A stretch of 11,939 nucleotides of DNA from Desulfobulbaceae bacterium (lineage in GTDB: Bacteria; Desulfobacterota; Desulfobulbia; Desulfobulbales; Desulfobulbaceae): positions 1 to 11,939 of the forward strand of contig DRLX01000024.1 in NCBI GenBank assembly GCA_011322715.1, given 5' to 3'. The notes beneath the pieces are model-generated. The model was given only the letters and a program-made list of their open reading frames with translations, searched no databases and was not told the origin of the DNA. The position numbers and the translations under genes are program-made. How positions within the stretch are numbered: position 1 is the first letter of the stretch; each line of letters opens with the position of its first letter. Shown here piece after piece: positions 1 through 7,304 of this stretch.

Positions 1-1
1 A

Positions 2-3000
2 GATGATGAAGATATCTGCGGCCCCTATGGGGCTGGAGAAGAGTTTCTTGAAGGATTACGAAGCTATATCGCAAATGAAGATCCGGATGATCGTAACAGG
101 CTGCTGCAATGTGATTTTGTAGTGATATGGGATAAGATTCTCAAGTTCAAGGAACAGAAAAAGAGGGAGAGACGGGAGACTGTCCGCAAATTGTCCGGCG
201 GCCCGGTAGAGGTGTTTCTGACCGCCTGCTGGATGACCCTGCTGGACTTTTACAAGGCAAATAAAGACGGAAACGAGCTGATAATATCTTTCATTTTCAT
301 CACGCCTGACCGTTTCAAACACGATATCGACAGCGGCGATGATGTAGTGGAGAATTCAGAATTGGCCAGGGAGTATCTGGGCCGCTTGCTTGGCGGGATT
401 GATTCGCTCTTATCTCAGCATGTCAATCTGCATAATGCAGACGGGTCCGAAGTCGTATTTAAGAGCAAGATCCTCTCGGAAGAGGTGAATTGCCGTTACA
501 GCAAAACCGCTGAACCGGCTCTTGAATTTTCAGTAACTATTGTCTCGGATTTTGTTGAAAAACCATTTCGCCGCAAGTTTGGCTGGCGGCTACCGGAACA
601 TCATATGTACCGGCTGGCAGCTGATTTACTGTCCAGGGCCAGGGACGCCATTAAAGGGCTGGCCGATGTTCATAAACTCCCTGTCTATCATATTCCCTAT
701 TTTGAAGAGTTGTTACAGACAGCCTCGGATGAGGAGATCAGGCGGGTATTGCTTCACGCAATCCGGGACGAACGTGACAGAAGCGGAGTAATGACAAATC
801 TGCTTGAGGGAGACTGGGGACATCTAGATGATCCCCTGTCACCCAAACTAAAAGGGCTTGCTGAAAAATATGACCTTTTCATCGACCAGATGGCATCCAG
901 CGGTATTTTCGCTACCTTGTTTGGCCCATCTTCTTCTGCTGCATGGGCGGAATTCAGGCAGGCCTATGAAGATGCCTTTGACGCGGCCCTGTCCCTGCCG
1001 GATATCTCCCAATCATCCCTGGCCGGCATGCTCACCCGGGCCTTTTTGATCATCAAACAGAGACGGCCTGATCTCGGCGATACGTGGCATGCGGATCCCT
1101 TTGAGCCAGCCGCGGCGGCCACCATCCTGCATCCTGCCGTGGTGGAGATGCTGGAGGCCCAGGCTGTCTATTTGACCCGTTGCTTCAATTATGGTGTCAA
1201 CCGGGAACTGGGACGCGGGCCTGGAAAGAACTCCTTTAAACTCCACATCTGGAAATCTTATATCGATTTGGCCGACATCCAAGCGCCACTGGTAGGGTTG
1301 CTTGGCAATGAGCAGCATAATCTTGATGCCAATGTCAGAGGGCAAGAACTGGTTCATTTAATTGGTGCTTTTGACGACCGGGAGACCACGCTTTCCACCC
1401 GGCTGCTCCTGCAATACGATGAGGCCTCAGGGGATGATACCAGCCTAAGTGATACCGAGCTTTTCCGGGAAACGAGTGAGTCCAGGCTTATGCTGCGGCT
1501 GATGCTGGACTATTTTGACCTCCATCCCCATGCCCATGACGGCTTGAGTGTCGCCATTTTCCGCAACAAGGACATTCAGCCAGTAGTCGCCGCCGTTCAT
1601 GCCTATCTGAAAAAACTGGCAAGAAGACCCACTACGAGGCAGCCGAACAGGCGCTATGTACTTCATCAGGAACGCAACCGGCCCTATGCCATCAGTATCA
1701 CCTTGTTTACCGAATCAAAGGACGAGGCGGATGTTTCTTTATGGGTGCAGCAGTGGCGTGAGCGCTGGGAGGCGGCTGAAACCGAAAGCAAATACGGCTT
1801 GTACCGGCTTTGTCGTTTTTCCCTGGCCCATAGGATCATTGAAAGCAACGAACATGGGGCGTTCCAGAGGTTGATCAGTGAACAGTTCGAGGCGGACCTG
1901 GCGTTTTTTTACGACTTCATCAGTACGGGTTCAGGGGTAAATGTCTTTGAGAGGGTGGAGCCCTTTGATGTCAGGAGCAGGGAGCTGAAATTTCCCATTT
2001 TGGAAAAGGCATGTTGTACCATCAATAACCCTGCTGAACGTTACCGCCGTAAGAGAGTGGTGAGCAACAGGCAGTTCGTCTTGGGAGCATGCCATGCAAG
2101 CCTCCTGCACTCCTTGCAATCTGGCACTAGGCAGACAGGCACAATAGTAGTAGGCGCGGGGGACTTTGCGCCTTGGCGCGGGGTAATGGATGCCCTGCAC
2201 ACGAAGGTGGAGTGGGTTATTTGTATCGACCCCAACATGGACGAACGATTGATAAAGACGCCTTTATCGGAAAGCAGCAAAGAGAGGGAGATCATCGGCT
2301 TTGGCTCTGGAGTCGGCAGTCATGGTGAAGACAACTACACCATCTCAACGGAGCGGTTTTCTTTTGCCGATATCCATTATCGGTTACGGGAGGCAATACA
2401 ATCACTTTATGGCGCAGGGGCCGGATGGAGCCGGACGGATTGCGAAGCAGTGGCCCAAGGAGTGTTGCATGTCGCCCCGGAACTTTCCGGTCTCTCTTTG
2501 GTGCGGGCAACTGGTGTTGGCGACGAGCATATCCGCGAATTTATGGCCAACGCCATTACCAGAAAAATGTTGCGTTCCCGTCCAACCGTCTTATGTGAAT
2601 TCCTGGTTTCTCTTGATGCCTATCGGCATTGGTTCGATCTCTCAGAGGACAGGCGACGACCGGATCTGTTGTGGATACAGGTGTTGCTGAAAGATGATAT
2701 ACGCTTTCAGGTCACGATGCATATCGTTGAATGCAAACTAGTGGAGCAGGAGAGCTGGTATATAGAGAAGGCCAGACGACAAATTGATAACGGCCTGAAG
2801 GTTCTCTCCGCCGCTTTTGCACCGCTTTCGGATAAGGACGGTGTTGGTATTGAAGATGAACATCCTGACCGGCGGTATTGGTGGATGCAGCTCCACCGCC
2901 TGATCGCGAGCAAAACTGAAGTAAGTAAGAGCCAATATTCCGATGTGCTGGCCGCATTGGAACGTTTGGCCGAAGGGGATTTTGAAATTTGCTGGGCTGC

Positions 3001-4642
3001 TTCGGTTTTTGTTTTCCGAATCAATGAAGAGGACAAAATGGAACGTACGGGGTACTGGGCACCAAAGGTTGAGCCGGCCATAACGGCTCAGGTCTATGGC
3101 ATTGGCGGTGGTGTTGTTCGCAGGTTGCTTGCCGGCCCGGAGGACATGGAGATTGACTGGAATGCCCTCGCGGATCAGGGCCAGGAGATTATTGTGGGTG
3201 ATGAGGACATTCAGCCGGCCGCTGATGATGACGATACCCTTTGGGGAGATGGGGAGAGTGAGGACGAAGGCAATGAGACTTTTGACGAGACCATTGATGT
3301 GGGGGTAACGCCTTCAACAGAGGGTGCGTCCATGACAGGGGAAAGTATTGTAGATTCATCCGGCTGGCAAGGGAATGTCGGTCACTCTGTCGATTCCAAT
3401 GCATCTCAACCGGAATCAGAATCAGGCGGAGAGACTCAGGCCGTAAAGGCTGCTGTTGCCCAGGCTGATGAAGCGGCGATGACAACAGGCAGATCGGGCA
3501 GAATTCTTCTAGGCCGGAGGGTCAATGGCGACCAGCCGGTCTATTGGGAGTTTTCCCATTCTGGATTGGTCAATCGGCATATGCTCATTTTTGGCTCTTC
3601 CGGCCAGGGGAAGACCTATGCCATCCAGTGTATTCTTTGCGAAATGAGTAAATTCAGGCAGAACAGCCTGATTATTGATTACACAAATGGTTTTCTGCCC
3701 AACCAACTCGAATCAATAACAAATGGTATATTGCAACCCAAGCAGCACGTCATAAAAAATGACCCATTGCCCATCAATCCTTTTATTCCGCAAGAGGCGG
3801 ATACAGGCGGGATTTTTATTAAGGAGAACTCCAATGCTGTTGCCAAACGAATCGCCGGTTTGTTTGACTCCGTGTATGGCCTTGGCCATCAACAATACAG
3901 CATATTGCACCGGGTGGTTATGGACGGAGTGGATTCGTTGGGAGAGGAGATGAACCTTGACTACATGCTCTCCCTGATCGAAGAGATGGCCGAGGACAAA
4001 AAATACAAGGCATATGCTCAGTCCCTGTTTAATAAATTACGCCCGTTTGTGTTGGATAAACCTTTTGCCTCTGGGGAAAAGGGATTCAACTGGGATCATC
4101 TATTTCAGAAAGAAGATCCTTTGTGCAATATTTTCCAGCTTGCGGGAATGGATATGAAATCCAGCCGGCTGGTGACAGAATTTATTCTTTGGGATCTCTA
4201 TGGCTATCTCCAGGCCAAAGGGAAAAAAACAGACCCTAAGGTCATTGTCTTGGACGAAGTTCAGAATCTGGATCATCAGGAGGGCAGCCCTCTTTCGAAG
4301 TATTTACGGGAGGGAAGAAAGTTCGGGCTCTCACTTATTCTGGCTACCCAAACCATGAGCAACATGAAAAAGGATGAGCGCGACCGCATGTTCCAGGCCG
4401 AGCACAAACTTTTTTTCAAGCCAGCGGATACCGAGCTCAAGGCCTTTGCCGATATTGCCGCCTTGGCAACCCAACAAAGGCCTGATGAGTGGGTGCGAAA
4501 ACTCTCTTCTTTGGCAAAGGGCGAGTGCTACTCGATCGGGAAAAATCTCTCGCCGGACAGAGGAAGGCTTGTATCCAGAGCGTTAAAAATTCGTATAACG
4601 GCTTTAGAAAAAAGAAATTTTGCTTCACAGTCGACCGGCTGA
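2..4642 (+). CDS. DptH-like restriction ATPase with central nuclease-like motif (5' end outside window)
   Basis: The frame is open from base 2, so 1546 residues are visible and the true start lies left of the window. Residues are numbered here from that first codon. The C-terminal third is a HerA/FtsK-type ATPase: Walker A GSSGQGKTY at 1198-1206, then the stretch IIDYTNGF, Walker B VIVLDE at 1414-1419 and a sensor-like LATQT at 1447-1451. A strongly acidic, Ser/Gly-rich linker of about 95 residues (near 1065-1160) separates it from the rest. Upstream, D888, E910 and K912 (PD...VECK), followed by Q927 in a helix, form a PD-(D/E)XK nuclease-like motif. Size, a C-terminal ATPase and the DYTNGF-type motif match DptH, the DNA-translocase-like restriction subunit of Dnd/Ssp phosphorothioation defence; an SspH-type role is the alternative. 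The ATPase call is firm, the DptH assignment is from memory of the family, and nuclease activity is inference. It is followed after 18 bases by the next gene and is probably the last restriction-arm gene of the operon. Confidence 0.75.
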   Translation, partial: DDEDICGPYGAGEEFLEGLRSYIANEDPDDRNRLLQCDFVVIWDKILKFKEQKKRERRETVRKLSGGPVEVFLTACWMTLLDFYKANKDGNELIISFIFITPDRFKHDIDSGDDVVENSELAREYLGRLLGGIDSLLSQHVNLHNADGSEVVFKSKILSEEVNCRYSKTAEPALEFSVTIVSDFVEKPFRRKFGWRLPEHHMYRLAADLLSRARDAIKGLADVHKLPVYHIPYFEELLQTASDEEIRRVLLHAIRDERDRSGVMTNLLEGDWGHLDDPLSPKLKGLAEKYDLFIDQMASSGIFATLFGPSSSAAWAEFRQAYEDAFDAALSLPDISQSSLAGMLTRAFLIIKQRRPDLGDTWHADPFEPAAAATILHPAVVEMLEAQAVYLTRCFNYGVNRELGRGPGKNSFKLHIWKSYIDLADIQAPLVGLLGNEQHNLDANVRGQELVHLIGAFDDRETTLSTRLLLQYDEASGDDTSLSDTELFRETSESRLMLRLMLDYFDLHPHAHDGLSVAIFRNKDIQPVVAAVHAYLKKLARRPTTRQPNRRYVLHQERNRPYAISITLFTESKDEADVSLWVQQWRERWEAAETESKYGLYRLCRFSLAHRIIESNEHGAFQRLISEQFEADLAFFYDFISTGSGVNVFERVEPFDVRSRELKFPILEKACCTINNPAERYRRKRVVSNRQFVLGACHASLLHSLQSGTRQTGTIVVGAGDFAPWRGVMDALHTKVEWVICIDPNMDERLIKTPLSESSKEREIIGFGSGVGSHGEDNYTISTERFSFADIHYRLREAIQSLYGAGAGWSRTDCEAVAQGVLHVAPELSGLSLVRATGVGDEHIREFMANAITRKMLRSRPTVLCEFLVSLDAYRHWFDLSEDRRRPDLLWIQVLLKDDIRFQVTMHIVECKLVEQESWYIEKARRQIDNGLKVLSAAFAPLSDKDGVGIEDEHPDRRYWWMQLHRLIASKTEVSKSQYSDVLAALERLAEGDFEICWAASVFVFRINEEDKMERTGYWAPKVEPAITAQVYGIGGGVVRRLLAGPEDMEIDWNALADQGQEIIVGDEDIQPAADDDDTLWGDGESEDEGNETFDETIDVGVTPSTEGASMTGESIVDSSGWQGNVGHSVDSNASQPESESGGETQAVKAAVAQADEAAMTTGRSGRILLGRRVNGDQPVYWEFSHSGLVNRHMLIFGSSGQGKTYAIQCILCEMSKFRQNSLIIDYTNGFLPNQLESITNGILQPKQHVIKNDPLPINPFIPQEADTGGIFIKENSNAVAKRIAGLFDSVYGLGHQQYSILHRVVMDGVDSLGEEMNLDYMLSLIEEMAEDKKYKAYAQSLFNKLRPFVLDKPFASGEKGFNWDHLFQKEDPLCNIFQLAGMDMKSSRLVTEFILWDLYGYLQAKGKKTDPKVIVLDEVQNLDHQEGSPLSKYLREGRKFGLSLILATQTMSNMKKDERDRMFQAEHKLFFKPADTELKAFADIAALATQQRPDEWVRKLSSLAKGECYSIGKNLSPDRGRLVSRALKIRITALEKRNFASQSTG

Positions 4643-4650
4643 GCAAGATT

Positions 4651-4654
4651 GGGG
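4651..4654 (+). promoter_or_regulatory. Shine-Dalgarno site fixing the start of the OLD-like ATPase
   Basis: GGGG (followed by T) lies six bases before ATG 4661. It supports that ATG over the in-frame TTG at 4649, which would place the GGGG inside the coding sequence and has no good site of its own. Confidence 0.55.
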
Positions 4655-4660
4655 TCAAAT

Positions 4661-5827
4661 ATGAGGATAAAAAAATTACGCCTAACCAATATCCTTTCTT
4701 TCGGGTCTGGCAGCAAATATGTCGAATTAGGGAATCTCAATGTGCTGATCGGTCCTAATGGGTCCGGGAAATCCAATCTGATTGAGGTGATTTCCCTGCT
4801 TCAGGCGGCCCCAAAAGAACTGGCGGCACCAGTACGTAAAGGTGGCGGCATTCGTGACTGGCTCTGGAAAGGGACTAAAGAGACACCTGTTGCCGCTGTT
4901 GAGACTATCCTCTCTCATCTACCGACAGGTGGTAAAGACTTGCGATATGTTCTGTCGTTTACTGAGGCTGGTCAGCGTTTTGAGCTTGTGGATGAACGTC
5001 TGGAAAATGAATCTCCCGATCCCGGAGAATCAGAGCCTTACTTCTTTTATCGTTACCAGCACGGAAACCCGGTTATCAATGTCAAGGAAGGCCATCGAAG
5101 TTTGCGGCGTGATGATGTCGATCCGCAGCAATCCATTCTGGCGCAACGAAAAGACCCGGACCAGTACCCGGAACTGACTTGGCTTGGTGAGCAATTCGGC
5201 AAGATTAAAATTTACCGGGAATGGACTTTTGGGCGAAAGGCGGAATTGCGCCTTCCCCAGGCAGCCGACGCGCCGAATGATTTTTTGAGTGAGGATTGCC
5301 TGAATCTTGGCATGGTGCTGAACCAACTCCGCCGTAAGCCAACAGTAAAAAAAGAGATTCTCAAATATCTCGCTGAATTCTATGAGGGAGTAGAGGATTT
5401 TGATATTAGCGTGGAGGGCGGCACGGTTCAGCTCTTTCTGCAGGAAGGAAATTACACCATCCCGGCAACCCGGCTTTCTGACGGGACGATACGATATATC
5501 TGTCTTCTGGCGATTCTTTGTCATCCGGACCCGCCGCCGCTGGTCTGTATTGAGGAGCCGGAACTAGGGATTCATACCGATATAATCCCTTTGCTGGCAA
5601 CACTTCTTAAAGAGGCCTCACAACGTACCCAGCTTATCGTAACCACACATTCCGATGTGCTTGTGGATGAGCTGACGGATGTACCGGAGTCGGTCCTGGT
5701 CTGTGAAAAAGAAAATGGATGCACATCAATAAAGCGGTTGGATGGAGAAAAGCTGAAAGACTGGCTTGAAAAATACAGTTTGGGAGAGCTGTGGCGCAAG
5801 GGAGAAATTGGAGGGACCCGCTGGTGA
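4661..5827 (+). CDS. OLD/AAA_21-type ABC ATPase, partner of the following DUF4276 protein
   Basis: This 388-residue protein has the full set of ABC-ATPase landmarks. The N-terminus MRIKKLRLTNILSFG is followed by Walker A GPNGSGKSN at 31-39, a degenerate signature LSDGT at 272-276, Walker B LVCIEEPE at 294-301 and the switch histidine in TTHSD (H330). There is no C-terminal TOPRIM nuclease of the kind fused in classical OLD proteins; instead a TOPRIM-like protein is encoded by the next gene. The C-terminal tail LGELWRKGEIGG resembles the ending of ATPases that pair with DUF4276 proteins. ATP-driven clamping that senses phage DNA or protein and activates the partner is the expected role, by analogy with OLD-type and PARIS (AriA) ATPases. 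The stop overlaps the next start by four bases (GTGA), which suggests translational coupling. The ATPase family is well supported; the defence role is inference. Confidence 0.85.
   Translation: MRIKKLRLTNILSFGSGSKYVELGNLNVLIGPNGSGKSNLIEVISLLQAAPKELAAPVRKGGGIRDWLWKGTKETPVAAVETILSHLPTGGKDLRYVLSFTEAGQRFELVDERLENESPDPGESEPYFFYRYQHGNPVINVKEGHRSLRRDDVDPQQSILAQRKDPDQYPELTWLGEQFGKIKIYREWTFGRKAELRLPQAADAPNDFLSEDCLNLGMVLNQLRRKPTVKKEILKYLAEFYEGVEDFDISVEGGTVQLFLQEGNYTIPATRLSDGTIRYICLLAILCHPDPPPLVCIEEPELGIHTDIIPLLATLLKEASQRTQLIVTTHSDVLVDELTDVPESVLVCEKENGCTSIKRLDGEKLKDWLEKYSLGELWRKGEIGGTRW
5810..5815 (+). promoter_or_regulatory. Shine-Dalgarno site fixing the start of the DUF4276 gene
   Basis: GGAGGG lies eight bases before GTG 5824, inside the last codons of the ATPase gene. 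It selects this GTG over the earlier in-frame GTG at 5791, which has no comparable site and would add 11 residues before the conserved MRVKIYVEGG start. Confidence 0.65.
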
Positions 5828-6444
5828 GAGTAAAAATTTACGTGGAAGGCGGCGGTGACCAGGCCAAGCTTAAACGCGAATGCCGCCGGGCCTTTTCCAA
5901 ATTTTTTGAAAAGGCCGGATTCAAGGGCAGGATGCCAAGAGTTGTTGCTTGCGGCTCACGTGGTTCAGCCTATGGTGATTTCTGTACCGCTGTAAAAACA
6001 GCAACCAACGATGAATTGCCGCTGCTGTTGGTGGACAGCGAGGCCCCGGTGCAGCCGCAGCATCAGCAGACAGGACAATTTGATCCCTGGGGACATCTCC
6101 ACGCCCGGGATGGTTGGAACCAACCGGCAAATACAGATAGTGAGCAGGCCCATTTGATGGTCCAGTGCATGGAGGCCTGGTTTCTGGCTGACCGGCAGTG
6201 CCTGCAGGATTTTTTCGGCAGTAGCTTCCAAACCATGGCCCTGCCTGGCAACCAGGATATTGAAACCATCGGGAAACAACAGCTTTTTGATGCGCTGAAA
6301 AATTCAACCCGCCACACCCAAAAAGGTGAATACGGAAAAGGCTCCCATTCTTTCAAGATTCTCGAAAATATCAATCCAAAGCTGGTGTTTTCCGCTTCAC
6401 TATGGGCAAAACGACTACGCGACACACTTGAGAACAAATTGTGA
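5824..6444 (+). CDS. DUF4276 family TOPRIM-like protein, probable effector of the ATPase pair
   Basis: This 206-residue protein begins with a beta strand carrying VEGGGD (E8), then LLLVDSE (D71, E73), and later LMVQCMEAWFLAD (111-123), which is typical of DUF4276. A glutamate after the first strand followed by an acidic pair is the arrangement of a TOPRIM metal site, as in OLD nucleases, topoisomerases and the effectors of PARIS-like systems. The normal second pair is D-x-D; here it is D-x-E. The gene overlaps the ATPase stop by four bases (GTGA) and its own stop overlaps the next start in the same way, so equimolar expression with its neighbours is likely. A nuclease or toxin activity released by the ATPase partner is inferred from similar split OLD pairs. 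The family call is fairly sure; catalysis is untested. Confidence 0.8.
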   Translation: MRVKIYVEGGGDQAKLKRECRRAFSKFFEKAGFKGRMPRVVACGSRGSAYGDFCTAVKTATNDELPLLLVDSEAPVQPQHQQTGQFDPWGHLHARDGWNQPANTDSEQAHLMVQCMEAWFLADRQCLQDFFGSSFQTMALPGNQDIETIGKQQLFDALKNSTRHTQKGEYGKGSHSFKILENINPKLVFSASLWAKRLRDTLENKL

Positions 6445-7289
6445 AAGCAAAAATACAATACCGCCTTCCACGAAATTTCCATAAGACTTTTATCCCCGAG
6501 CGGCAATATATCCATGCCATGTTGCGTTTTGCCGCTTCTGGACGAGAAGGCAATTATCAGGCAATAGCAAGTGCAACCGGTATTCCCATGGGGAAATCTA
6601 GCGGCAAGGTGCCTGCTATTTTGGACTACTGCCGTGGCATGGGGGTGATCAGGCTAATTGGCAATGGACGATCTGCAGTGAAGCGGCCGGAATTAACCCC
6701 CTTTGGCCGTATTGTATTCCTTGAGGATCCCCACCTAAAGGAACGGATAACCCAGTGGATTGCCCATTTCAATCTCTGTAGCGTGTTGGCTGGCGCGGAA
6801 ACTTGGTATCAAATATTTTTTGTCGGAAGTCAGGCTCTCGGCATGCGTTTCCACCGTTCTAGGCTGGAAGAGCATCTTTCCCTTGTCTACAACTGCAATA
6901 GCAGGGGTGTTATAGGCCCTGTCATACGGATGTATGAAGACGATGCAGCCTTTCGGGCCTGCGGTGTCCTATATGAGGAGATGGATAGTGTAGTTGTTCG
7001 GCGGCCGGCTCCTATTAATGATGAATGTGGTTTTGCTTATGGAGCATGGATGCTCCAACTCATGGCCGATCATTTCCCCAAGGCAAACCAGATAACCCTT
7101 GCGGAACTCGATCACAAGGCTGGCTGGAAGACCATTCCGGGTTGGAATATAGACGAGTCACACCGCGCCATAGATCTTATTGAGAGAAAAGGTATTGTCG
7201 CGGTAGACCGGCAGATGAACCCTTGGATTATACGGCCGCGATCGACTGCCGAGGAAGCATGGGGCCGGATGTACGATGATCTGATCTGA
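6441..7289 (+). CDS. DUF4007 family protein, SspB-like phosphorothioation nickase candidate
   Basis: This 282-residue protein starts at a GTG overlapping the previous stop by four bases; the upstream TTGAG is only a weak ribosome site, so reinitiation after the DUF4276 gene is likely. Residues about 15-110 look like a winged helix: FIPERQYIHAMLRFA, then GIPMGKSSGKVPAILDY (47-63) as the recognition region, and a MGVI/RLIGNGR wing. The rest, with a second helix-turn-helix-like stretch near the C-terminus (AELDHKAGWKTIPGW), matches the DUF4007 layout. From family knowledge, DUF4007 is the domain of SspB, which nicks DNA so that sulfur can be inserted into the backbone on one strand. The following gene encodes a large NTPase, as expected for SspC. 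No SspD-type PAPS reductase is present in the window. Family membership is well supported by pattern; the SspB role rests on family knowledge and context. Confidence 0.75.
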   Translation: MKAKIQYRLPRNFHKTFIPERQYIHAMLRFAASGREGNYQAIASATGIPMGKSSGKVPAILDYCRGMGVIRLIGNGRSAVKRPELTPFGRIVFLEDPHLKERITQWIAHFNLCSVLAGAETWYQIFFVGSQALGMRFHRSRLEEHLSLVYNCNSRGVIGPVIRMYEDDAAFRACGVLYEEMDSVVVRRPAPINDECGFAYGAWMLQLMADHFPKANQITLAELDHKAGWKTIPGWNIDESHRAIDLIERKGIVAVDRQMNPWIIRPRSTAEEAWGRMYDDLI

Positions 7290-7292
7290 ACT

Positions 7293-7298
7293 GAGAGG
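7293..7298 (+). promoter_or_regulatory. Shine-Dalgarno site fixing the start of the large NTPase
   Basis: GAGAGG lies six bases before ATG 7305, in the 15-base gap after the DUF4007 stop. It favours ATG 7305 over the in-frame TTG at 7299, which directly abuts the site. Confidence 0.65.
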
Positions 7299-7304
7299 TT
7301 GCCG

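Noticed and set aside
122..124. GTG as the start codon of the first large gene
   Set aside because: The same frame is open upstream to the window edge with convincing protein sequence, and no ribosome site precedes the GTG.
4649..4651. TTG start for the OLD-like ATPase
   Set aside because: ATG 4661 has a GGGG site at proper spacing and begins with the family-typical MRIKKLRLTN strand.
5030..5524. 164-residue - strand frame opposite the ATPase gene
   Set aside because: It lies wholly within a well-supported ABC ATPase on the other strand and has no recognisable motifs.
5791..5793. GTG start for the DUF4276 protein
   Set aside because: It adds 11 residues translated from the conserved tail of the ATPase gene; GTG 5824 has GGAGGG upstream and a GTGA overlap.
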